DNA from: Prevotella sp. OH937_COT-195
GTDB taxonomy: Bacteria; Bacteroidota; Bacteroidia; Bacteroidales; Bacteroidaceae
Direction: 5' to 3'
Assembly (NCBI RefSeq): GCF_003932845.1
Contig: NZ_RQZH01000001.1
Span: 172,891-236,890 of the forward strand
DNA: 64,000 nucleotides
Below the pieces are notes generated by a model, which worked only from the letters and a program-made list of their open reading frames with translations, was not told where the DNA came from and did not search any database. Shown in pieces: positions 18,401 through 26,519 of this stretch. A program made the position numbers and the translations under genes. Numbering within the stretch: the stretch's first letter is position 1; every line of letters begins with the position of its first letter.

Positions 18401-19891
18401 TTATCTTTTCAGTCCTTTGTATTGACTCAAAATTTCATTTAGTTGTTTTTCAATGTTTTCAACACCACCCTCAATGTCAGACTCGATGTTTAACGGCATT
18501 ACCGGATCGTGTAACGACATGCGCAACAAGAACCAACCTCTTTCTTTCGCTCCGTTGCAATTTATGCGCAGCCCTTCGTAGTTGGGGCTTACAATTTCCC
18601 ATTCGTTTATGTCACCGATAATTGTTGGCAGTTCTTCCAATACTTTTTTGCCATACTCGGCGAAGTCATTACTTGTGATTGTAAAACGTATCTCTTTACT
18701 TTCTGCAGGCTGTTCCAAATCGGTAATCAACGACGAAAGATTTTGTCCTTTGGAATTAAGTATTGCTGTTTCCACCAGCAGTTTTGCTATGAGATACGCC
18801 CCATCGTCGAGGAAATAGTTCTCACGCAGTGCGGCATGTCCCGATGTTTCGATTGCAAGCCAACTCTCTTTGCCTTCGTTGTTCAGTCGTATCGACTCGT
18901 TTATCACGTTCTTGTATCCGCGTTTGAACCTGTGGTGAACACCGCCATGATTTTTAATGAATTTGGCAAGTCCCACGGATGTTATTGAGTCGGTTACAAT
19001 TGTGCTTCCCGGATGTTCCCTGAGCATGATGGCAGAGATGAGAGCAATAAGCGAGTTACGGTTTATCGGTTCTCCGTTTTGGTCAACGATGGCGGAGCGA
19101 TCGACATCGGTATCGAATATTATACCGAGTTGTGCATTGTTTCGTTTTACCGCATCGCACACCGACTGCATAGCCTTCTTATCTTCCGGGTTAGGAATAT
19201 GATTAGGGAACATTCCGTTAGGTTCGAGGAATTGGCTTCCATCTGTATCGGCGCCCAATTCCTTGAGTACTTTGTCTGCGAAGAAACCACCGGCTCCGTT
19301 GCCGGCATCTACTATTATTTTCATACCTTTCAGTGGCTGCTCATAGTTGGGAAGATTAGCCCCTTTACGTATATAATCCACCAATGTAGAGGCGTACAAG
19401 TCCATGAAATTCCACTTCTCAACAGTTCCTTTCTCGTCAGCAGATTTGTATGATCCGTTTTCGGCGATTGTCAGTATTGCCGAAATGTCCTTTTTGTCGA
19501 GCCCCCCGTCCTTTGTAAAGAACTTCAGTCCGTTGCGGTTGAAAGGCAGATGACTCGCCGTAATCATTATTCCGGCAGTTGTCGGCTGTTCTTTGTCAAC
19601 AGTGGTCATAAACATTGCCGGTGTCGATGCCATTCCGCAGTCGAACACTTTCGCGCCACTTTCCGTGAATCCTTCAGTCAGTGATTCTTTCAAAGTCTGT
19701 CCGGATATGCGGGAGTCAGTTCCTACGGCTATGCCGGGACGTGCCGTTCCAGTCTTTTCTTGCAGCCATTTCACAAACGATTGTGCCAAAATCTTGACCA
19801 CTTCCGGCGTAAGATTAACGTCTTCCCCTTCAACTCCTTCTATTGCCACACCTCTAATGTCGGAGCCATTCTGAAGTTTCTTCCAATTCAT
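18401..19891 (-). CDS. Alpha-D-phosphohexomutase (phosphomannomutase/phosphoglucomutase)
   Basis: Cytoplasmic enzyme of 496 residues that moves phosphate between C1 and C6 of a hexose phosphate for nucleotide-sugar synthesis. Domain 1 has SDIRGVA and the phosphoserine loop ITASHLPFNRNG. The metal loop is IIFDTDVDRSAIVD (DxDxD). A sugar-specificity loop near AIETSGHAAL and a C-terminal phosphate-binding region (INCNGAKERGWFLLRMSLHDP) complete the four-domain fold. The loops do not by themselves say whether glucose or mannose is preferred. It is a single gene, convergent with pepO. Confidence 0.9.
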   Translation of the reverse strand: MNWKKLQNGSDIRGVAIEGVEGEDVNLTPEVVKILAQSFVKWLQEKTGTARPGIAVGTDSRISGQTLKESLTEGFTESGAKVFDCGMASTPAMFMTTVDKEQPTTAGIMITASHLPFNRNGLKFFTKDGGLDKKDISAILTIAENGSYKSADEKGTVEKWNFMDLYASTLVDYIRKGANLPNYEQPLKGMKIIVDAGNGAGGFFADKVLKELGADTDGSQFLEPNGMFPNHIPNPEDKKAMQSVCDAVKRNNAQLGIIFDTDVDRSAIVDQNGEPINRNSLIALISAIMLREHPGSTIVTDSITSVGLAKFIKNHGGVHHRFKRGYKNVINESIRLNNEGKESWLAIETSGHAALRENYFLDDGAYLIAKLLVETAILNSKGQNLSSLITDLEQPAESKEIRFTITSNDFAEYGKKVLEELPTIIGDINEWEIVSPNYEGLRINCNGAKERGWFLLRMSLHDPVMPLNIESDIEGGVENIEKQLNEILSQYKGLKR

Positions 19892-20238
19892 AATAATTGA
19901 TAATTGTATGTTTAGTAATTTGTTATTAATAAATGTTTCGTTTTCCTATCATTCCTATCCATGAAACTCACCTGATATTTCTTGTCGAACGTTCTTATTG
20001 ATATGTTTTTCTTTGTTGTCGTAAAGACTATGATACCATTTGTAAATTTGTCATAAGCGGTTCTACTACAAAAGCATTATCATTATCGTAAAGTCGTTTT
20101 AATCTATTCTTACGGTTTTACGGGCTGTATTATAATATTCTTTGTCTATTTCTTTCGTATCCAGGAACCTATGCGTCAATAAATACATTAGTTTATCTTT
20201 GAGTTAATGGTGCCGTTCTCGTAATTCAATTTTGAAAA

Positions 20239-20400
20239 ATGTCTGTCGGAAACTCCGGAGCGTATGCTTCTACATTTGCACCTACTATTGTTCTGATGGC
20301 TTTTTCGTTACTTACTTGTATCATTGCACTATTCTTTGTATTATTATTGATATGTTTGAATAAAGCACGCTGCAAATTTAATAAAAAATGTGGGAAATAA
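20239..20400 (+). CDS. Possible 53-residue single-span membrane peptide
   Basis: ATG at 20239 opens a 53-codon frame ending in TAA at 20400. Residues 16-40 form one hydrophobic stretch (TIVLMAFSLLTCIIALFF), followed by a basic, Cys-containing tail (NKARCKFNKKCGK). A perfect TAnnTTTG box (TATCTTTG, 20194-20201) lies 37 nt upstream of the ATG, although the -33 TTTG is missing and the Shine-Dalgarno is weak. Basic residues after the helix suggest N-out, C-in topology. T-rich DNA favours chance hydrophobic frames, so this stays a candidate. No family is recognised. Confidence 0.35.
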   Translation: MSVGNSGAYASTFAPTIVLMAFSLLTCIIALFFVLLLICLNKARCKFNKKCGK

Positions 20401-20526
20401 GTCTGTTAGTTAATAAAAAAGATTTTTTGGAAGATTAAGCCACAATAAATACATACATGATAATTCGGCATATACATGGGATATTCTTTACAGTTTGTTG
20501 TATAAAAGTAAAAGAAAGGTTTTTAT

Positions 20527-20557
20527 TTTGCGAAATCGTTTTTATTGTTTAATTTTG
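20527..20557 (+). promoter_or_regulatory. Promoter of the U32-family gene
   Basis: TTTG at 20527-20530, 19 nt, TAATTTTG at 20550-20557. The predicted leader is about 58 nt to the ATG at 20622. Confidence 0.78.
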
Positions 20558-20621
20558 CATCATAAATATAAGAGAACGCCATAAAACGCAGTGTTGCCAT
20601 AATATAAAGAATGGATAGCAG

Positions 20622-22484
20622 ATGATACGGAAGATAGAACTTCTTGCACCGGCAAAGAATTTGGAGTGTGGGATTGCTGCCATTACCCATGGCGCAGATG
20701 CCGTATATATCGGTGCCGACCGTTTCGGTGCCCGTGCGGCAGCCGGCAATTCGCTCGAAGACATACAAGAACTATGCCGTTTTGCCCATCTCTATGCAGC
20801 AAAAGTTTATGTTACGGTAAACACCATTGTCTATGAGAACGAGATAGAAGACGTGCGCCGGTTGCTTTCCGACCTGCAAAGGATAGATGTTGATGCCATA
20901 TTGGTACAAGATATGTCAATGCTCAACTCTCAACTCTCAACCAAAATACCTCTTCATGCCAGCACCCAGACCGACAACCGAACGGTTGAAAAGGTAAGAT
21001 GGCTGCACTCAATAGGTTTTCATCGCGTAGTGCTTGCACGCGAGTTGTCGGTTGCTGAGATTGCAAAGATACATCGCGAAGTTCCCGATGTAGAACTTGA
21101 AGTATTCGTACACGGCGCGCTTTGCGTAAGTTACAGCGGCCAGTGTTACGCCTCACAGCATTGTTTCGGGCGCAGTGCAAACCGTGGTTCGTGTGCTCAT
21201 TTTTGCCGTTTGAAGTTCCAACTTGAAGATGCAGACGGCAACAAGTTGGGACGTCCGCAGTATTTCCTCTCCCTGAAGGACATGTGTCAAATAGACCGTA
21301 TGGAAGAATTGACAGATGCGGGAGCCGTTTCTTTCAAGATAGAAGGCAGATTAAAAGATATAACATACGTCAAGAACGTAGTGGCGGCATACAGCAGGCA
21401 ATTGGACAAAATTGTGGAAAAAAGTGCCGGCAGGCTTGCCCGTGCATCTCTCGGAACAGTCTCGTACACGTTCACTCCAAATCTGAATAGAACTTTCAAC
21501 CGCGGATATACCAACTATTTCATAGACGGGCGAAAACCGGAAATCTCCTCACCGGACACTCCCAAGGCAACAGGCGAGTTTGTTGGGAGAGTGAAAGAGA
21601 TACGCGGGCGGCGTATAACTGTGGCGGGCATGTCGTTGTTTGCTAACGGTGACGGACTTTGCTATATCAACGGTGAGCGCGAACTTGAAGGTTTCCGGAT
21701 AAACCGTGCCGAGAATAATTTCCTTTTCCCTGCAAAGATGCCGCAGTCGTTGAAGCCCGGCATGCCGCTCTATCGCAACAATGACAGACGGTTCGAGCGT
21801 GAACTTTCGCGCGAGACAGCAGTGCGAAAGATACCCATAACGTTATTTCTGAATGATACGTCCGACGGATTCTCTTTGAAAGCTTGCATCGTTGGGACAG
21901 AAAGTCATGGTGAGATTACTGCTAAGGCTCGCATCGTAGCCGACAAGCAGGAGGCACGAGTGCCGCAACATGAAAACATCATTCGTCAGTTGACAAAGTT
22001 GGGAGACACCCCGTTTTCGTGTAAAGACGTAGTTGTAAGTCCGTCGGATTTCAATTTCTTCATTCCGTCAAGTCTTCTCGTTGCGTTGCGCCGTGATGTT
22101 ACCACGCAACTTTCCGATGCCGTTTCGTACCATGTGAGGTGCGTCCGCGAGACATGTGGTACATCTGTTTCGCAGACTGTCACGCCCCCTCCGCGCATGC
22201 CGATGCCCTATTTGTATAATATAAGCAACCATATCTCTCGCGATTTTTACGAAGTATGCGGTGCAGATAACATTGGCGAGGCGTTCGAGGTAAAACCTCC
22301 GGTACACCGTCCCCTCCTCATGCAGTGTCGCCACTGTATCCGCTACAGTCTCGGTTTCTGTGTCAGACATGGCGGCAAGAACCCCTCGTGGCGAGAACCT
22401 CTCAGTCTTGCACTTCCCGACGGGCGGCGTTTTCCATTGGAGTTCGATTGTAAAAACTGCCAGATGAACGTTTATGCCGAATAA
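20622..22484 (+). CDS. U32-family protein, RlhA-like (23S rRNA hydroxylation family)
   Basis: Cytoplasmic protein of 620 residues. The N-terminal TIM-barrel-like U32 domain is clear: IELLAPAKNLECGIAAITHGADAVYIG, HASTQTDNRT, FVHGALCVSYSGQCYASQHCFGRSANRGSCAHFCR (the U32 signature with its Cys cluster) and FKIEGRLKDITYVKNVV. Length fits the long RlhA/YdcP group rather than the shorter TrhP group. The C-terminus adds CRHCIRYSLGFCVRHGG and CKNCQMN, possible metal or Fe-S ligands. Although U32 proteins were named peptidases, characterised relatives are prephenate-dependent RNA hydroxylases. The next gene starts inside its last codons (11-nt overlap). Confidence 0.85.
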   Translation: MIRKIELLAPAKNLECGIAAITHGADAVYIGADRFGARAAAGNSLEDIQELCRFAHLYAAKVYVTVNTIVYENEIEDVRRLLSDLQRIDVDAILVQDMSMLNSQLSTKIPLHASTQTDNRTVEKVRWLHSIGFHRVVLARELSVAEIAKIHREVPDVELEVFVHGALCVSYSGQCYASQHCFGRSANRGSCAHFCRLKFQLEDADGNKLGRPQYFLSLKDMCQIDRMEELTDAGAVSFKIEGRLKDITYVKNVVAAYSRQLDKIVEKSAGRLARASLGTVSYTFTPNLNRTFNRGYTNYFIDGRKPEISSPDTPKATGEFVGRVKEIRGRRITVAGMSLFANGDGLCYINGERELEGFRINRAENNFLFPAKMPQSLKPGMPLYRNNDRRFERELSRETAVRKIPITLFLNDTSDGFSLKACIVGTESHGEITAKARIVADKQEARVPQHENIIRQLTKLGDTPFSCKDVVVSPSDFNFFIPSSLLVALRRDVTTQLSDAVSYHVRCVRETCGTSVSQTVTPPPRMPMPYLYNISNHISRDFYEVCGADNIGEAFEVKPPVHRPLLMQCRHCIRYSLGFCVRHGGKNPSWREPLSLALPDGRRFPLEFDCKNCQMNVYAE

Positions 22485-23484
22485 CATCAGAGTCGCATTC
22501 CTCGTCATTGTATCGTTCACGATGCTCTCGTTCTGCTCCTGCGGCAAGGGCATAACCTTTCGCCATGACACGAAAGTCGATACCACCATGTTGACAGCCA
22601 AACAACAAGACAGTCTGCGTTTCGACCGCGAACACCACTATTCGCAGAACTATAATTTCGTTGTGAACAAGTCTTCGCTGGCTCTTCTCAAGCAACTCCC
22701 CGAGGAGGCACTCGTCGGCATGCCGGTAGATAGTGTCATTCTATTGAAAGGCGACCACATTGTCGTTGCCGATATTCGTGTCATTCCGCACGATGCCGAA
22801 GACAGTATCTGGGTGCAGGTGGCCCACGACCAACAGACGTTCGGTTGGGCACGAGAGTCACATTTGTTGCCGGCGGTTGTACCGGACGACCCCATATCCA
22901 AGTTCATATCCATTTTCAGCGATGTTCACTATGTAATCTTCATCGTTGTCATCATACTTTTCTCGGCGGCATACGTTGTACGTGTATCGTTCCGCCGCAA
23001 TGCTCATATCGTGCATTTCAACGATATTCCCTCGTTTTACCCAACCTTGCTTACGCTTATCGTGGCCACATCGGCATCTTTCTATGCCACGATACAAAAT
23101 TTCTTGCCCGACACATGGCGCGAGTTTTACTATCATCCCACGCTCAATCCCTTTGTGACAGAGTCTGTTTTGTCACTGTTTCTTGTGTCTGTGTGGGCAA
23201 TGCTCATCGTAGGTATTGCTGCCATTGATGTGGCTCGGCAGCACCTTCCGTTCGGCGATGCCGTGCTTTACGTTTGCGGATTGGCTGCCGTTTGCGCTGC
23301 CGACTATATCATTTTCAGCGTCACCACTCTGTGGTATGTTGGGTATGTTCTGCTTGCCGTGTATGTGTTTTTTGCCATTCGGCGGTATCTGCATTTTTTC
23401 CGTGCACGCTACGAATGTGGCAACTGTGGTCAGCCTATGTACCGTAAAGGACGTTGTAATGCGTGCGGAGCATTGAACGAATAG
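22474..23484 (+). CDS. Membrane protein with N-terminal SH3-like region and C-terminal zinc ribbon
   Basis: Protein of 336 residues, family not recognised. The N-terminus is a signal or anchor with candidate lipobox Cys at 21 or 23 (TMLSFCSCGKG). A soluble region of about 130 residues follows, with VDSVILLKGDHIVVADIRV resembling a bacterial SH3 domain. About five hydrophobic helices lie between 152 and 305. The C-terminus is a zinc ribbon (ECGNCGQPMYRKGRCNACG, two CxxC pairs). With the soluble region outside, five helices would place the zinc ribbon in the cytoplasm. It overlaps the U32 gene by 11 nt, so the two are likely coupled; function unknown. Confidence 0.7.
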   Translation: MPNNIRVAFLVIVSFTMLSFCSCGKGITFRHDTKVDTTMLTAKQQDSLRFDREHHYSQNYNFVVNKSSLALLKQLPEEALVGMPVDSVILLKGDHIVVADIRVIPHDAEDSIWVQVAHDQQTFGWARESHLLPAVVPDDPISKFISIFSDVHYVIFIVVIILFSAAYVVRVSFRRNAHIVHFNDIPSFYPTLLTLIVATSASFYATIQNFLPDTWREFYYHPTLNPFVTESVLSLFLVSVWAMLIVGIAAIDVARQHLPFGDAVLYVCGLAAVCAADYIIFSVTTLWYVGYVLLAVYVFFAIRRYLHFFRARYECGNCGQPMYRKGRCNACGALNE

Positions 23485-23498
23485 TAACTGCCGATGAG

Positions 23499-23586
23499 TA
23501 AAACCGCTTGTTTTGCTTTGTAAATTCGCCTGTTTTGCAAAACAATCTCGGCGAATTTGGTTTGCAAAACGGACGATTTTATTTTT
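23499..23586. repeat. 22-bp tandem dyad array B (4 units)
   Basis: Units start at 23499, 23521, 23543 and 23565, exactly 22 bp apart. The first 17 bases include TAAAACCGCTTGTTTTG, TAAATTCGCCTGTTTTG and CAATCTCGGCGAATTTG. All fit YAAWWYCGSYKRWWTTR, with single departures in units 3 and 4. The array lies 14 bp after the zinc-ribbon gene stop and 74 bp before the MITE-like element. Confidence 0.82.
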
Positions 23587-23660
23587 TAAAATATACCGCA
23601 ACCGTGACAATCGGCAATGTACGAACGAAAACGCCGGTGTTAGACACGAATTTCATAGTG

Positions 23661-23864
23661 TTTAACCCCAATCTGTCATTAGACCGCATTTGCTTAGATT
23701 TGCCATTGCCATTACGCTTCCCGACTGCTTTAGCCCGCTTGCTGCCATTTGCGCAGCCATTACATCTCGACGCAGCCCGCTACGCCTTCGATGAAATGGT
23801 TGTGCATCTGCTCAACAATCGAACAAAATCGGTTGAGGGTTCTAAAGACCGATTTGGTTTTAAA
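23661..23864 (-). mobile_element. MITE-like element, copy 1
   Basis: Non-coding 204-bp element about 93% identical by eye to the reverse complement of 33840-34044. Its ends form imperfect terminal inverted repeats: TTTAACCCCAATCTGTCATT on the left and AGACCGATTTGGTTTTAAA on the right. The small ORFs through it have no protein features and differ in frame context between the copies. It sits directly upstream of the TonB-dependent receptor promoter. The minus sign gives orientation relative to copy 2. No clear target duplication was seen. Confidence 0.75.
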
Positions 23865-23880
23865 ATCCATATAAATAAGG

Positions 23881-23912
23881 ATTGTCATTTTTTCTTTTTT
23901 GACATACCTTTG
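23881..23912 (+). promoter_or_regulatory. Promoter of the TonB-dependent receptor gene
   Basis: ATTG at 23881-23884, 20 nt, TACCTTTG at 23905-23912, 17 nt before the ATG at 23930. The -33 box starts 16 bp beyond the MITE-like element. Confidence 0.65.
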
Positions 23913-23929
23913 CATCCGAAAAAACAATT

Positions 23930-26350
23930 ATGAAATTTGTTATGATAAAAATGTTTTCAACCGCAGTCGTTATTTTTTCTGCTATTTCTGCCTCGGCGGT
24001 AGTAAATAACGGCACTCCGGACATATCGCTCATAGATAGTTCGCGTGTTCACGACCTTGATGAGGTAATCGTTATATCACAACCAAAGGAACAACTGCGC
24101 ATGCGCATGCAACCCATAAGTTCGTCAATGTTCTCTGTCACCGAAATAAACTCGCTGGGAGTGCGTGATCTCCGCGAACTTTCTTCATATATACCATCAT
24201 TTTCAATGCCTAACTACGGCTCGCGTTACACTTCGGCAGTATATGTGCGCGGCATAGGTTCGCGCATCAACAGTCCGGCGGTAGGTATATATGTTGATGG
24301 CATGCCTCTGGTTGCAAACAGTCAATACAATTTTCATACATATTCCGTTGAGCGTGTTGACATTCTGCGCGGTCCGCAGGGAACTCTCTACGGAATGAAT
24401 ACCGAGGGCGGAATGATACGATTATACACAAAGAACCCGCTCAAATACCAAGGCACCGATGTGTCGTTGGGGTGGGGCACACGTTTTTATCGTAATGTCC
24501 GGATTGAACATTTCAGCAAACTTGGCAGCCGTTTCGGCATTTCGCTTGCCGGATTCTATAATGGTCAGAACGGTTTCTTCCGAAACAAAACCACGGGACA
24601 GCGTGCCGACAAATACAACGAAGCAGGCGGGCGTTTCCGTCTCGCATATTCCGACAACAACCGTTGGACTGCCGATGTTATAGCCGACTATCAGTATGTG
24701 CGACAAAACGGTTTCCCGTATGGCATGATGGACTTGACTACGGGCGAGACGGCAAGTCCATCGACAAACCGTCAGAGCAACTACCGTCGCAACATGTTGA
24801 ACACAGGATTGAACTTGAAATTCCGCGGTAATTATTTCGATTTCTTCTCTACCACATCATACCAGTATCTTAAAGACTATATGATGATAGACGTTGACTA
24901 TATGCCCACAGACCTACTTCACTTGGAGCAGAGACAACTTCATAACTCAATAAGTCAGGAGTTTTCGTTCAAAAGCAACAAACAAGGTGTATGGCAGTGG
25001 ACTAACGGCGTGTTCGGCTCATATCTATGGCAGAGGACTGATGCACCGGCGTATTTCGACAATGATTTTACCTCGCGCATTTCGAATGTGGTACAGAAAC
25101 AGATGTATAATGCCATTTTTGCATCGATGGTGGAAAAAATGAAGAGAAAAGGGTTGTCCGAAGAAGCCGCAAAGGCAGCCGCAGCCGCAGCGATAGAGAA
25201 AGCCGGAGGTATTTCTATGAATGTTGACATGGATGTTCCGGGCTTGTTCCATACTCCGCATTTCAATCTCGGCTTGTTCCACGAGAGCAATTTCACATTC
25301 GACAAACTTACATTGACGCTCGGACTGCGTTATGATTACAGCCATTGTGCCATACGCTATGAGACATCGGCAATGATGAAAATGACGGCAAACGTAATGG
25401 GCAGTATTGCCACAAACGTGTTGTCGTCCGTGCTGGACGGGCGCAACCATAACGATTTCAATCAGTTGCTACCCAAATTCGGTGTCAGTTATCGAATTGA
25501 CGAGGCCGGAAGCAATGTATATGCCACGGTAAGCAAAGGTTACCGTGCAGGCGGTTTCAACATTCAGATGTTCTCCGACATCATGCAGGCAGAACTCAAT
25601 GCCAACCGCGACAAGGCAAATCGTAAAAGTTATGACATACCACATACTGCCGAGGATTATAACAAAATGAACAAAATCATTGCTTTCAAACCGGAGATAA
25701 GTTGGAACTATGAGGTTGGAACGCATCTCAATCTCTTCGGAAACTCTTTGCAGGCAGATTTATCCGCATATTACATGCAGGTGCGGGATCAGCAACTTTC
25801 GGTCATGGCAGGTAATTACGGATTCGGTCGTATGATGGTAAATGCGGGCAAGAGTTTCAGTTGCGGCATCGAGACTTCGCTCCGCGGCAAGGCTCTAAAC
25901 AACAATCTCTCGTGGGCATTGAGTTATGGTTACACTCATGCCGTGTTCCAAGAGTACGATGATGCGGTAATAATTGGCGGGAAACAAGTTGAAATAAGTT
26001 ATAAGGACAAGAAAGTACCATTCGTTCCCGAACATACACTGTGCGCACTTGCAGACTATACTTTCCCGATAGCCGCCACCGGATTGCGTGCCATTAAAAT
26101 CGGTGCCAACGCATACGCACAGGGCAAAATCTATTGGGACGAGGCCAATACATTCTCGCAGAAAATGTATTGCATACTTGGTGCCCATGCCGATGTCGAT
26201 TTCGGGTGCGTTACTCTTAGTGTGTGGGGGCGCAATCTTGCGGGTACGAGGTATAACACTTTCGCTTCGTTCAACAATGCCACAAAACAGTATTTTGCAC
26301 AGCGAGGCAATCCTTTCCAAATGGGGGTTGATTTGAATTTACACCTATAA
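23930..26350 (+). CDS. TonB-dependent outer-membrane receptor
   Basis: Outer-membrane beta-barrel transporter of 806 residues powered by TonB. A signal peptide (about 1-23) is followed by the box-like LDEVIVISQP, the plug domain (VRDLRELSSYIPSF, SAVYVRGIGSRINSPAVGIYVDG, VERVDILRGPQGTLYGMNTEGGMIRLYTKNP) and a 22-strand-type barrel ending in an aromatic-poor QMGVDLNLHL. There is no N-terminal CarboxypepD-like domain of the SusC type, so it belongs with siderophore, vitamin or heme-type receptors rather than polysaccharide SusC. An Ala-rich insert (AAAAAAIEKAGG) lies near 420. Substrate unknown. It is followed by a terminator and a lipoprotein gene. Confidence 0.92.
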   Translation: MKFVMIKMFSTAVVIFSAISASAVVNNGTPDISLIDSSRVHDLDEVIVISQPKEQLRMRMQPISSSMFSVTEINSLGVRDLRELSSYIPSFSMPNYGSRYTSAVYVRGIGSRINSPAVGIYVDGMPLVANSQYNFHTYSVERVDILRGPQGTLYGMNTEGGMIRLYTKNPLKYQGTDVSLGWGTRFYRNVRIEHFSKLGSRFGISLAGFYNGQNGFFRNKTTGQRADKYNEAGGRFRLAYSDNNRWTADVIADYQYVRQNGFPYGMMDLTTGETASPSTNRQSNYRRNMLNTGLNLKFRGNYFDFFSTTSYQYLKDYMMIDVDYMPTDLLHLEQRQLHNSISQEFSFKSNKQGVWQWTNGVFGSYLWQRTDAPAYFDNDFTSRISNVVQKQMYNAIFASMVEKMKRKGLSEEAAKAAAAAAIEKAGGISMNVDMDVPGLFHTPHFNLGLFHESNFTFDKLTLTLGLRYDYSHCAIRYETSAMMKMTANVMGSIATNVLSSVLDGRNHNDFNQLLPKFGVSYRIDEAGSNVYATVSKGYRAGGFNIQMFSDIMQAELNANRDKANRKSYDIPHTAEDYNKMNKIIAFKPEISWNYEVGTHLNLFGNSLQADLSAYYMQVRDQQLSVMAGNYGFGRMMVNAGKSFSCGIETSLRGKALNNNLSWALSYGYTHAVFQEYDDAVIIGGKQVEISYKDKKVPFVPEHTLCALADYTFPIAATGLRAIKIGANAYAQGKIYWDEANTFSQKMYCILGAHADVDFGCVTLSVWGRNLAGTRYNTFASFNNATKQYFAQRGNPFQMGVDLNLHL

Positions 26351-26370
26351 TATAAATGATTGATTGACGG

Positions 26371-26412
26371 TAGTGGTCGCATCGGTTTTCCAATGCGGCC
26401 ATTACTCTTTTT
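26371..26412 (+). terminator. Terminator of the TonB-dependent receptor gene
   Basis: TAGTGGTCGCAT (26371-26382) pairs with ATGCGGCCATTA (26393-26404) using two G-U pairs, with a 10-nt loop, followed by CTCTTTTTG. Confidence 0.75.
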
Positions 26413-26519
26413 GTAGAAAATAAATATTACCATTGCAGAAATTTGGATTTGATGTGATTATTTGATAACTTCGCTGTCGGATAATTTTTGAAAACATTAA
26501 AACAAGGAAAGATAAAGAT

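Larger units (their letters stand above)
19892..20621. other. 730-bp gap, mostly without recognisable genes
   Basis: The AT-rich stretch between the phosphohexomutase and U32 genes has no ORF above 60 codons on either strand that looks coding. It holds one possible 53-codon ORF (20239-20400, listed separately), a TATCTTTG box at 20194-20201 and the U32 promoter at 20527-20557. No tRNA, terminator or repeat array was recognised in 19892-20190. It could be a decayed gene or an unrecognised RNA. Confidence 0.6.

Noticed and set aside
23661..23864. Degraded insertion sequence with transposase
   Set aside because: At 204 bp it is too short, and no frame in either copy shows transposase motifs, so a non-autonomous element is the better reading.
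23508..23933. Paralogous small proteins apparently encoded at 23508-23933 (+) and 33798-34115 (-) sharing a peptide rich in Leu, Arg and Asp
   Set aside because: The shared peptide is just the translation of the two MITE-like copies. The frames differ at both ends, have no start signals and no protein-like composition.
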